A stretch of 64,000 nucleotides of DNA from the NCBI GenBank assembly GCA_031771865.1, contig JASISA010000023.1, forward strand, positions 1,178,001 to 1,242,000, in the 5' to 3' direction. Below the pieces are notes generated by a model that was not told the DNA's origin, ran no database searches, and was given only the letters and a program-made list of their open reading frames with translations. This DNA is from Nothophaeocryptopus gaeumannii. Lineage: Eukaryota; Ascomycota; Dothideomycetes; Mycosphaerellales; Mycosphaerellaceae. A program made the position numbers and the translations under genes. Positions within the stretch are counted from its first letter, which is position 1, and each line of letters begins with the position of its first letter. This document shows, piece after piece, positions 20,033-28,493 of the stretch.

Positions 20033-21320
20033 CTAAGCGAGATGCTCCTTCGTCTTCCTCGGCCCATCACCCACGCTCGTCAAAATCACCCTCGAAATAC
20101 CTGCCTTCAGCTTCTCAACAGCCACCTCTGCGCCATCAGGCATCGAGATCGTGTCCGTCTTGACGTTCTGTCCGCGCTTGGCTTCCCAACCGACTTTGTC
20201 TCCCAAGAAATGCTTGAACGTACCTGCAACAATGTTCTCGTGCTCCGCCAAATAGTAAACCACGGCGTTCGGGCCCGCGTCGAATGTATAAGCTGCGTAG
20301 AGCTTGCCCTCTGGGTGCGTGTCGTTGATGTATTCCACCATTCGAATTGCGGAGCGAGAGGTGTCGTTCAGGTAGAAAATTGGTGGTTGAGTGTCCAAAC
20401 AGCAGGCGTGAAAGTTGTTAGAGTCCTTCATTGTCAATGTAGCGAAAGCCTCGAAGTCTCTTGTGTGGATAGCTCTTTCCATGGCCTTCATCCTCTTGGG
20501 CACGACCTCTTCAGCTCGGTGCTGGAAAAGCGCAGATGTACCGACAGTCTGCTGCATGCCTGCTGTGCTGCTAACGTCCTTCTTATCGGCGCTGGCGACC
20601 AAGATCAAAGCACGCATATCAGGCCAGTGGCTAGCAGGTGACACTTCGTATGCTACGCTGTCACTGCCATCTTGCTGCTCGCCCTTTTGCCAGGCGACGT
20701 AACCGCCCATTAAGCTTCGACAAGCTGAACCAGAGCCTTGACGCGCGATTCGTGAAAGGTCGGTGGACGAGCTGGGCAATTGGAAGAGGTTCGCGATGGC
20801 GCGGACGAGGGCGGCAAAGCCTGCTGCTGAAGAGGCGAGACCTGCAGCCGTGGGAAAGTTATTCTCAGAGACGATCTTCAACTTCATGTCGGCAAGTTTG
20901 GACAATGACGAGTCCTTCTCTTCAAGCTCTTTCCGTAGCGTTCGTAGCTCGCGGAGACAGGACTGCGTTCGGGCACCAGTGATGTCTTGCGAGGCATTGT
21001 TCAGGGTCAGAGAGTCTTCGGCGAAGGTGGAGCTGCAGCAGGCGGTGGTGTGCGTGCGGAGGTCGTCTTGGGAGAGGGTAACGGAGATGGAGCCATTGGT
21101 CTATGATCGTGTGTATAAGCTGACTGGTGTACAATCGATCAAGTGTTGTTATCATACGGGCAAGTTCAGCTTCGTGTCTCGTTTTCCCCAGTACCTATTC
21201 CAACCAAGATCAGTTGCTTGCTCTTCGTGTCATACGATTGTTCCTGGAGGATACGTACTTGATGACTGCTATGTTGACGGGGGCGTACGTCGACGCACGG
21301 TGTACTTCAGCTTCTGTCAT
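20033..21320 (-). CDS. MVD1: Mevalonate diphosphate decarboxylase
   Basis: Three exons, 21320-21259, 21194-21158 and 21100-20033, with introns of 64 nt (GTACGT...GAATAG) and 57 nt (GTATGA...TCATAG), give 388 residues. Exon 1 encodes 'ASTYAPVNIAVIK', the 37-nt exon 2 'YWGKRDTKLNLP', exon 3 'GSISVTLSQDDLRT'; these follow one another exactly as in yeast Mvd1/Erg19. The GHMP-kinase glycine loop 'PTAAGLASSAAGFAAL' and 'AAYTFDAGPNAV' with the catalytic Asp are intact. It makes isopentenyl diphosphate by ATP-dependent decarboxylation of mevalonate diphosphate, feeding sterol and isoprenoid synthesis in the cytosol. It converges on the ASST-like gene across 193 bp. Confidence 0.96.
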
Positions 21321-21713
21321 CTTTATTCGATCGTTGCGCGAAAGGAGACAACGATGTGAAGTCTGCAATGTTCGAATCTTTGTTGTCGTTCGATTTCTGG
21401 AAGGTGGAGAGCGGAGACTAGCAAAGAAGGTTTGATGCTGATGCAGGGTCAGGTAATTCCAGATGCCGGCCGGACCGAGATTCACGACAGCAACCCGCGA
21501 CACCGATTGCCATGGCACATGCGACGCAAAAGCAGCGAATACCGGGCTTAACTTTACCTCTATCCTAGTGTCACAACTTCACCAGTTTTAGTCATCTGCC
21601 GCATCGTTCCGGCTAAGGTTTCGTTGAGGATAAATTCTATAAGTTAACATACAGCGCATCGGCTCGTAGTCGTACTACACTATCTACTTAAACCTCACCG
21701 AAACCCACAAAAT
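21321..21713. promoter_or_regulatory. Divergent intergenic region, MVD1 / small secreted protein
   Basis: 393 bp between divergent starts. The last 60 bp before ATG 21714 are rich in A and C ('cctcaccgaaacccacaaa'), like a fungal 5' leader. No clear sterol element or TATA box was identified. Confidence 0.45.
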
Positions 21714-21893
21714 ATGACCTTCTACCTCCAAACCCTCCTCCTCGCTATCCTCCCCCACGTCGTTACTGCGTGCTACCCAGCGGGCAATACCAATTATGAC
21801 AAATGCGCCTCTTACTGCAAAGGAGATCCGGATGATCCAACGCAGCCAGATCAAGCGGTCGAATGTGAACTAGCATTCTGCTCCGACTGGTAA
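21714..21893 (+). CDS. Small secreted cysteine-containing protein (59 residues)
   Basis: A 60-codon intronless frame starting at ATG 21714 in a good context ('cacaaaatATGA'). Residues 1-19 (MTFYLQTLLLAILPHVVTA) form a textbook signal peptide with a V-T-A cleavage site. The mature 40 residues are acidic and contain five cysteines ('CYPAGNTNYDKCASYC', 'VECELAFCSDW'). Size, signal and cysteines fit a fungal small secreted protein of the effector or antimicrobial type, but I know no family. The odd cysteine number allows a dimer or a missed extension by splicing. No stop-free extension follows the TAA. Expression is untested. Confidence 0.55.
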   Translation: MTFYLQTLLLAILPHVVTACYPAGNTNYDKCASYCKGDPDDPTQPDQAVECELAFCSDW

Positions 21894-22284
21894 ATTGATA
21901 CGATGAGGTTTATAGCTAGGGTAGCGAGGGTTAATGCTAATGTTTGTAAAGTTGAGGTTAATCGACTAAGGTCGAGGATAATGCTTAGTCGAGGATAATG
22001 TTTAGTCGAGGATAATGCTTAGCGACGGAAATAATGGAGGAGGAAGATCGGAAGATCGGAGGACGGCTAGACGATAGTCGGCTTATGACTTTTTCAAGTT
22101 TATGCCCAGCTGCACCTAGTCATTGACGAAAAAGACCGCTGCACATGTGAAGTCAGATAAGCCCGCGGATCTAACCGAGATTACTGAGCCGCATCGGCGT
22201 TCAGTTTCCATCTCCGTCCTCTCGACTTCCTCGCTTAACATGTGAAAGTCATCGCCACAAGAGCAATTCACTCACATCAGTATC
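21894..22284. other. Intergenic region with the 17-bp tandem repeat
   Basis: 391 bp hold the 3' flank of the secreted protein gene, the tandem repeat, and the promoter of the heme lyase gene. No other gene is seen. Confidence 0.45.
21971..22021. repeat. Three tandem 17-bp repeats
   Basis: The unit 'gtcgaggataatgctta' occurs three times without spacing (21971, 21988, 22005); the middle copy differs by one base (c to t). It lies 80 bp after the small secreted protein gene, in its probable 3' untranslated region. Confidence 0.85.
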
Positions 22285-23085
22285 ATGAGGTCTGAAAGTG
22301 ATGACCCCGAGGCCAAGTGCCCTGTGGATCATAAGACGCGAGAAGCATGGCTTCAAGCAGCAAAAGCAAAGGCACAACAGCCATCTCCTACACATCCACC
22401 GAGCGCCCCAGTACCATCGATTCCATCATGGCCGACCTCAAGATTTTCTCTTGACACCGGCAGCTGGGCTCCCATAGGCCATCACGTAGTAATCTCAGAA
22501 CCTCCCACCAAACGACCGAAGATGTATAGCCTCTCCACCGACCGAGAAATCAGCACTATCCCACGAGCCATCACCGATCCATCCTCCCTCAATGCAGCCG
22601 AGAAAGCCGCCCTCCCCGCCAACAATGAAGGCGATACTGGCCACGACGCGCAGTCCGGAAACTGGATCTACCCTTCTCAAGAGATGTTTTTCAACGCCAT
22701 GCAGCGCAAAGGCCATGAAGCCAATCCGCAAGACATGAACAACATAGTTCCTATCCATAACGCCGTGAATGAGAAGGCATGGATGGAGATCAAGAAGTGG
22801 GAGCAAGGCTGGGGTTCAGAAAGATGTGGAGGTCCGAAGCTGGTGTCTTTTGCAGGAGATAGTAAAAAGTTGACACCGAAGGCAAGATGGAAGAGTCTGC
22901 TTGGATATGCTGCACCTTTTGATCGACATGACTGGGTGGTTGACAGGTGTGGGCAGAAGGTGGAATATGTCATTGATTTCTATAAGGGAAGAGGCGGAGG
23001 TCTGAGCTTCTTTTTGGATGCAAGGCCGAAGTTGAATAGTTGGGAGGGAATCAAGATGCGGATTGCGAAGACTTTTGGGTGGTGA
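22285..23085 (+). CDS. Holocytochrome c-type synthase (cytochrome c heme lyase)
   Basis: A single exon of 266 residues. It has the Cys-Pro heme-regulatory motif near the N-terminus ('EAKCPVDHKTREAW', Cys12) and the family core: 'NWIYPSQEMFFNAMQRKG' (about residues 124-141), 'VPIHNAVNEKAWMEIKKWE', 'FDRHDWVVDRCGQKVEYVID' and 'SFFLDARPKL'. The enzyme attaches heme covalently to apocytochrome c or c1 at the mitochondrial intermembrane space face of the inner membrane. Fungi carry Cyc3 and Cyt2 forms; a single Cys-Pro motif and the sequence alone do not let me choose between them. Length is normal. Confidence 0.92.
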   Translation: MRSESDDPEAKCPVDHKTREAWLQAAKAKAQQPSPTHPPSAPVPSIPSWPTSRFSLDTGSWAPIGHHVVISEPPTKRPKMYSLSTDREISTIPRAITDPSSLNAAEKAALPANNEGDTGHDAQSGNWIYPSQEMFFNAMQRKGHEANPQDMNNIVPIHNAVNEKAWMEIKKWEQGWGSERCGGPKLVSFAGDSKKLTPKARWKSLLGYAAPFDRHDWVVDRCGQKVEYVIDFYKGRGGGLSFFLDARPKLNSWEGIKMRIAKTFGW

Positions 23086-23420
23086 GAGGTGGAATAGTGG
23101 ACGAGGATACAAGTCGCATGAGACGCCCTTGTCGCGCGTGATGCATTCGGCTCGAACAACTAAATGCACATCGCAAAACGAACATGGCAGGAAGCGGGAT
23201 GAAGCGCTCGAGGTTTGAGGAAGGAGAAAATGAGGCACCAAGGCGGACTTTCTGCGTTTGTGGCTTCGAGCTTGGACGGAGCTTCCAGCCCACTCTGTCA
23301 CAGCAACTCGAATTTTCGAATTCATTCACTTGCTACACAGGCGTTGCACTTACCCGCGCGACCCATTCTTAACAGCTGCGCAATACAGATCATGCTACAC
23401 CGATCCACCCGCATTATTCG
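23086..23420. other. Intergenic spacer
   Basis: 335 bp with the 3' flank of the heme lyase gene and the presumed promoter of the F-box-like gene. Nothing else is seen. Confidence 0.4.
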
Positions 23421-24017
23421 ATGCAGTCAAACCTTGCACCCGCCATGGCGCAAGAGGACGAGAGCCAGGAAGGAGCCAGCGACACCGGTCCACCACTTCT
23501 CGACCTCCCGGCGGAATTACGCAACAGAATCTACCGCTACGCCATCCTCGAAGTCGACAAGATCCGCATCCCATCCACAGGCCCTGCACTCCCTGAACCC
23601 GGCCTCCTCCTCACGAACCGCCAAGTTCGCTACGAAAGCGGCTCAATCTACTACCAAGAAAACCACTTCCGCTTCGACATGCAAAACTTCCACGCCTACG
23701 CCTACATCAAATGGTGTGAACAAGCCCACTACCGCCGACGGCTGAGCGTCTGGCTCAAGCTGCATTATGTGACGGATCCGGAGGAGGCTTGGAAGAATTT
23801 GATGGTTTGGTTAGAGGCGTTGCATTATAAGGTTGTGGTGAATGGGCCGAGCTCGAGGGAATATGAGGGGAAGAGATCACATCGTGTTGTTGCTGGGAAG
23901 CTGAAGGAGATGGCGGTTAAGTTGCGGGATGAGCAGGGGATGAATTGGGCGAGTATCAGAGCGGTGCTTGAGGGCGTTAGGGGCATGTTGGCGGTGACGA
24001 ATCCGAAGTGGGAGTGA
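23421..24017 (+). CDS. F-box-like protein of the LPxELRNRIYR family, intact
   Basis: An intronless frame of 198 residues (ATG 23421; a second ATG at 23445 is possible). 'LLDLPAELRNRIYRYAILE' at residues 26-44 is the F-box-like signature of a multigene family that I know from Capnodiales-type fungi. It is followed by 'LLLTNRQVRYESGSIYYQEN', the typical 'C/N-RQ-R-ES' helix, and a C-terminal helical block ('AWKNLMVWLEALHYKVVV', 'MNWASIRAVLEGVRGMLAV'). Members are often clonally expanded; the substrate, if they work in SCF complexes, is unknown. Two incomplete relatives follow on the same strand within 2 kb. Confidence 0.78.
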   Translation: MQSNLAPAMAQEDESQEGASDTGPPLLDLPAELRNRIYRYAILEVDKIRIPSTGPALPEPGLLLTNRQVRYESGSIYYQENHFRFDMQNFHAYAYIKWCEQAHYRRRLSVWLKLHYVTDPEEAWKNLMVWLEALHYKVVVNGPSSREYEGKRSHRVVAGKLKEMAVKLRDEQGMNWASIRAVLEGVRGMLAVTNPKWE

Positions 24018-24385
24018 GGGTGTGGAAGGGCAAGAGATGAGGATGGAAATGGCCGTCAACCGCGCTGTTGAGACATCGCCCCGGATCGACGTCGGAGGAT
24101 TGGGCTCTGGGCGCTCCATCTATTGGCCGGTATTCGATTTCTTTCACCGAGAAGATGGCTTTCAACACTTTCCATCAAAATAGACCAACTTCGTTTGGAA
24201 GCCATTCTAGCTCCTGCGCCACACCGTTGGCGCTGCGTTACCTTTCGCGACATGTGAAAACTGCACTGTGCGTCGCGCTTGCCCCCCAGCGTCACGTCAC
24301 GTCACTTCCAACTCTTTCCCTCGAATCACAACTTGATCCTCCTCCCACTTCAATCACCAATCTCAACGTCGACAAAAACTTCATC
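24018..24385. other. Intergenic spacer between F-box-like copies
   Basis: 368 bp. A short direct repeat 'cgtcacgtcacgtcac' occurs at about 24291-24306. The rest holds 3' flank and promoter; no gene. Confidence 0.4.
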
Positions 24386-24974
24386 ATGTCTGGCCACCCT
24401 CCTCACCCACAGACCGACAGCATGACCGAAGATACCGAGTCACGCCTCCTCGCGCTCCCACCTGAACTGCGAAATCGCATCTATCGCCACGCCCTCGTGT
24501 TCACCCACAGCTTCTCCATCGCCAAAGACCTAGCACCCCCGCAGCAGCCAGCGCTCGTCCGCACCTGCCGTCAAATCGGTCGCGAGAGCTTTCTCATTTG
24601 GCTCAAGTAAGTACATCACAAGCAGTCGCTATAGGCTTCAAACCCATTTACTATACTGACTTGAGTACCGTCACAGAGAAAACATCTTCTGGGTCGAGAT
24701 CCCCCACTTCGACGCCTCAGCCTCCATCTCCTGGGTTGCTCTGTCACCACGATCCCACGTCCGCGCTTGTGCACACTTCAATTTCCACCACCATTATTCT
24801 GTACCCACTACCCATCCTCCCAACCCTACCTCCGGCACGCCTTGGAGGAAGTTCCTGAGCAGCTTACATAACAAAGTCCAAGCTAATACCAACCAGCGAG
24901 GCGGTCAGCAAAATCGATGCCCAGGCGAGCGTGGCTCACGTACAATTATTACTGCATCCGAAAGACTTCGTTGA
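24386..24974 (+). pseudogene. F-box-like relative with abnormal C-terminus, probably truncated
   Basis: ATG 24386 opens 'MSGHPPHPQTDSMTED' and then the family signature 'LLALPPELRNRIYRHAL' and 'LVRTCRQIGRESFLIWLK'. A good 70-nt intron (GTAAGT at 24607 to CACAG at 24676, phase 2) leads to 'ENIFWVEIPHFDASASISWV' and 'PWRKFLSSLHNKV', which still fit the family. After about 24860 the likeness stops and a foreign tail runs to TGA 24974. The normal C-terminal helical block is absent. The tail overlaps the 3' part of the small secreted protein gene on the other strand. It is either a truncated pseudogene or a recently shortened gene; the break coincides with the region bearing the LTR. Confidence 0.55.
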
Positions 24975-25184
24975 ACAACCGAAACCTGATGGGAAATTGT
25001 GGCACCAGCCGCAGCTGAATCCCTCCTTTTTGTATCTAATTAGTCTAAGTCGCTCTAAGGTCCTTATTTTACTTACACAACAACATTCGCAGATTTTTTT
25101 CCCGTCACATGGATTTGAATCCGCAACCACAGATTGGACAGCAAGGTAAAGAAGTCCTAAGGAGAGGAGAGAACGGCGGAACAT
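24936..25184 (-). CDS. Small secreted cysteine-rich protein (10 cysteines)
   Basis: ATG 25184 begins a signal peptide 'MFRRSLLSLGLLYLAVQSVVA'. A 51-nt intron (25076-25026) has a consensus donor GTAAGT, a branch site 'gactaat' and an AAAAG acceptor; it contains no in-frame stop, so the unspliced frame is also open (82 residues). Spliced exons 25184-25077 and 25025-24936 give 65 residues, about 44 after cleavage, with ten cysteines ('NPCDGKKICECCC', 'FSCGWC', 'FGCSTKSFGCSNNC'). The even number fits five disulfides. It looks like a fungal effector-like or defensive small secreted protein. I know no family. It sits in the gap between F-box-like gene fragments, 45 bp from a probable solo LTR. Confidence 0.6.
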   Translation of the reverse strand: MFRRSLLSLGLLYLAVQSVVADSNPCDGKKICECCCVSKIRTLERLRLIRYKKEGFSCGWCHNFPSGFGCSTKSFGCSNNCT

Positions 25185-25229
25185 GTTGATCGAAGGCCGA
25201 AAAGATCGTTGTAAAGGTTGTAGATAGTA

Positions 25230-25361
25230 TGTTGAAATAGTAGTAGGTGTAGCTAGAAATCAGGTTAATCAAAGCACTGACTATCTAACTAGTGTGCTGT
25301 TCCATATAAATAATAAAGGACTCTAGTCAGGTGACTAGTTGAGCATTGCCTCTTTTCAACA
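25230..25361. mobile_element. Probable solo LTR of a Ty1/copia-type retrotransposon
   Basis: A 132-bp segment begins TGTTGAA and ends TTCAACA, the inverted TG...CA ends usual for copia LTRs. Inside is a TATA-like 'ccatataaataataaagg' followed by 'actctagtcagg', as in the promoter part of such LTRs. The flanks are 'tagta' on the left and 'tagtg' on the right, a target-site duplication with one mismatch. No second LTR, primer-binding site or reverse transcriptase lies nearby, so recombination would have left a solo copy. A small non-autonomous element with 7-bp inverted ends is the alternative. Confidence 0.5.
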
Positions 25362-25692
25362 TAGTGGATATAGTAGTAGACTGGGCGATGTATATGACGA
25401 GGAGAGACCCAGTCTACACGGACACGCCGGAAGCACTCGGTAGAATATATACACAGCAATCCCTATAATATACTCATTGATATCAAAATAAGCCTTGATA
25501 CGCGTTTCAAAATTGAAGGCTAACCCAAACAAAGGGCAGATACTACTTCCAACTGGCGTTATAGGTACGGATCAGGATATAATGTGAAGCAACTATCCAG
25601 CTCACTGTAATTCTGCATAGGCTTCGGCGAGGTGTCCTTATACAGTGGTAGTGTTTGAAGCTCACAGGATGTGCAAGGACATGCGCGGATAA
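25362..25692. other. AT-rich spacer after the LTR
   Basis: 331 bp, clearly richer in A and T than the surrounding genes, with no frame of note. It may be further transposon debris. Confidence 0.35.
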
Positions 25693-26007
25693 TGTTTTAG
25701 CTACCTGATTGAGAGGCGGAGATATCGGCCAACTGTGCGTGAGAAGGCGAAGGCTCTGGCGCGACAAGCGCCTTGGAGGAATTTGATGCACTGGCTCAAA
25801 GCCCGGCATGAGGGGATGATTGTCAAGCGGCCGAGTGAGAAGGCAGCGGGGTTCAAGAGGGAAGCGAAGTTGGCTGCGCAGATGTTTGAGATGACAAAGG
25901 GGATGAAGGTTGAGAGGGGCATGGGGTGGGAGGAGATTGAGGGGTGTCTGGAGGGGGTTCGGAGGGTGTTGATGTTGTATGATCGGCAATTTGGGAAAGT
26001 TGAGTGA
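25693..26007 (+). pseudogene. 3' fragment of an F-box-like family gene
   Basis: The open frame encodes only the C-terminal block of the family: 'YLIERRRYRPTVREKAK', 'APWRNLMHWLKARHEGMIV' and 'GMGWEEIEGCLEGVRRVLML'. These align with 'AWKNLMVWLEALHYKVVV' and 'MNWASIRAVLEGVRGMLAV' of the intact gene at 23421-24017. The N-terminal F-box-like part is missing upstream. Because the piece at 24386-24974 already includes the 'PWRKFL' segment, the two fragments overlap and more likely come from two copies than from one gene split by an insertion. Confidence 0.6.
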
Positions 26008-26581
26008 GAGGATTAGGGAAGAACGTATGATCATCGCGTCCAGTGGCGATCACTTCTGCAAATATTGCAAGTGAGGCAGATAGAAATGAAGGGCATATGA
26101 GCATCGATGGACGAAAAAGCGATTGCCTTTCAAATTGCTCAGGAAGCGATTCGAGAAGTCTTCTTCGGGGCGCCCTGGTAATGTCGGAATCAAGACATGG
26201 GATCTCTCATCTCTTCTGTTCTCCATCTAGGTATCTTAACCCCACCAACGACGCCCGCCATCTGCTTTCACCCGCTGGACCCTTCATTGACTTCAATTGC
26301 CGCTCCGCGTCTCTTCTGCTTCGACTCCGGTGATTTGCGCACGCCGTCACGGCTCGTACCATTGCGCACCCTGAGTAAATATGCTCGAACTTCTTGTCCA
26401 CGTAGTCTTGCTCCACTTCAGTACTGCACGATAGGCTTCAGGCATAGGCGGACCGAGGCCGCCAGCACAATCGGCGAGAGCCAGTGGTGCCACCAACAGG
26501 CAGCGTTGGGCACGATCAAATGAGCCTGACCTTTGCGAATGAGCTCACAGAGGGTTCTGCGCACGTATTCAGCCCGCAACA
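26008..26581. other. Intergenic region without a supported gene
   Basis: 574 bp between the F-box-like fragment and the thioesterase 3' end. Frames up to 108 codons show no domain. Confidence 0.4.
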
Positions 26582-28111
26582 CTACTCAGTAACCCTCTCC
26601 TGCCTCCTAGCATCGACCTCGCCGTCTTTGACCTTCTCCCGTACACTCATGGCGCGACGTCGTGCGTCAACGTACATCATGAACTCTGTGTAGGATCTTG
26701 GGATGACCTTCAGATCCCGATCGACAGTAAACGTATAATTAAACTGCCCCGTAGGCTTGGCAACTCCATGTTCCACGTCTCGGACTTTGGAATCGACGCG
26801 GACTTGGACGCGGGTTTGTGCATCTCCGGGGCGTGAGGTGGTGTCTTGGTTCGCCTGAGTGTCGGTTTGCCCGAGGACGAGAGGAGGATCTGTGTAGACC
26901 ACTGTTGCAGTCAGGTAGAGGACACTGCCGACTGGCACTGGATTTTGGAAAGTGGATGGGTCGAGAGAGACGAATGTTGGGCGGGTGTGTGCAAAACTGG
27001 CGGCGCAGCAGAAGGCGAGTTCGAAGGTTTGTTTCAGAAGAAAGCCGCCGAAGATCATGAAGTGGTGGCGGTTGCGGTACTACTTGTTGTCAGCCTCATA
27101 TTGAGGTGTGAAGAGGAGTGAGATTTCTTCTCACCTGCGGCTGCATGATACTAGCAGTCCTCAGCTGCGTATCACTCATGAGATACGCATTTCCTGGCTT
27201 TCGTAGTGGATCATTCGGATCATGATATTGCAGCTGCTTCTGCCAAATAGCGTGAATGAGGTCGCTCTCCTCGTCGTTCGGCGTTTGCTTTAGTAGAGAA
27301 CGTTGGGCAAGCTCTTTTCGATGCTTGCTGTTCTTCTCACCCGCAGCATAGATATGCTTCTCCTCATCGGTATCGGTTCGCACGGCAGGAACATTTACCG
27401 ACTTCTTCGTCGCTGGGTCCAAGGATACCATTGTGCATTGGCAAGTCATCATGATGTCCTCGGGCTTTGGCTTCTGGCCAGGAGAGGGTGCTTTGGCAAC
27501 TTGTAAGGTGATCTCCATGGACGATCTCCCGGAGGCGTATGTTACTTGGCCACTGTACTCCAGATTGCACACCTCGGTCAAAGGATGTGATATATCCATT
27601 CGATCGAAGCCCGCTGTCACTGTTGTCACACTGTCTCCAGTATGCTTGTAGGCTACGACACCGGCTAAAGCATCGAGATCCATCATGATTGTACCGATTC
27701 TGATGTGGCCAGAAGCGTTCATATATCTGAATGGCGGATAAGCATGAATCTTACCAATACCATCCGAGATGTCTTTTCTTACGTGTCTAGCAGCCACGGC
27801 TCATCTGCAAGAGGTAACACGACACTGTGATAAGAATCGGACATCTTCTTGGGTGTCAAGTCTCTGTCGGCTGGCTTTGATGGTTGAGCCTCATCTCCGT
27901 CACCCTTGACTTCGCCGTACTTCTGCTTCTCGCGGAAAGCGTCTATCCAAGGCTTCTGCACGCGCTCGCCTGTCAACGCTCTGAAGACTCCATCTGTTTG
28001 GCGGGAAGTCGAAGTCGTAAATGGCCGGAAAGCTTTTGGCTGGCAGGTGGAACAGAATTCTACTAGTTTTGACCGCAACGCTCGCTTCAAGGCTGGGGTT
28101 CTGGAAGCCAT
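26582..28111 (-). CDS. Mitochondrial acyl-CoA thioesterase, double hotdog (ACOT9-like)
   Basis: Three exons, 28111-27783, 27726-27135 and 27079-26582, with introns of 56 nt (GTAAGA...TTCAG) and 55 nt (GTGAGA...AGTAG), give 472 residues. The start MASRTPALKRALRSK is basic and followed by 'RPFTTSTSRQ', a likely mitochondrial presequence with a processing site. 'SYHSVVLPL', 'PWLLDTYMNASGHIRIG' and 'DLDALAGVVAYKH' mark the first hotdog domain, as in ACOT9/10; a second hotdog follows from about residue 305 ('GGFLLKQTFELAFCCAASFA', then 'TFVSLDPSTFQNPVPVGSVL'). Such enzymes hydrolyse acyl-CoA to free acid and CoA in the matrix. Substrate chain length cannot be read from the sequence. Confidence 0.87.
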
Positions 28112-28493
28112 TTTTGCTCCAAGGAAGACCAAGAAGGGAGACTGTGTCTGACACCTGTAGAGATGTTGTTGGGAGTCAATGCGATCCTCCTCCGTGTCAG
28201 CCCGATTGCATGTTGCCTCAGGCCGAAAGGCTCGTTGCTTGGGGCGATTGGACCCTGCGTCTGTTTACGGGCTCCTCCTCCACCTCTCCCATCTTCAATT
28301 CTCCATGCTGTACACGATTTGACGACTTTCACGATCTGTATGAACTAATTGAAAGCGTCACATGTACAGTGGGATACAGCACGACTCTACAAAGAACGAA
28401 AGAAACGCCATACCAACCGAGCACAACACCTTCACTTCGCGACCCATGAGATAACCCACGACGCCTTCCTCCTCGTCGGCCACGAACTACAAT
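28112..28493. promoter_or_regulatory. Shared divergent promoter, thioesterase / DUF3405 gene
   Basis: 382 bp between divergent start codons. It must contain both promoters; no clear TATA box or CCAAT element was picked out, and no other gene. Confidence 0.45.

Noticed and set aside
24931..25149. 73-residue plus-strand frame
   Set aside because: Antisense to the signal-peptide Cys-rich gene, whose intron has consensus splice and branch sites; the plus frame has none.
24386..26007. One F-box-like gene split by an insertion
   Set aside because: The 5' and 3' pieces both include the 'PWR(K/N)' segment, so they overlap and more likely derive from two copies.
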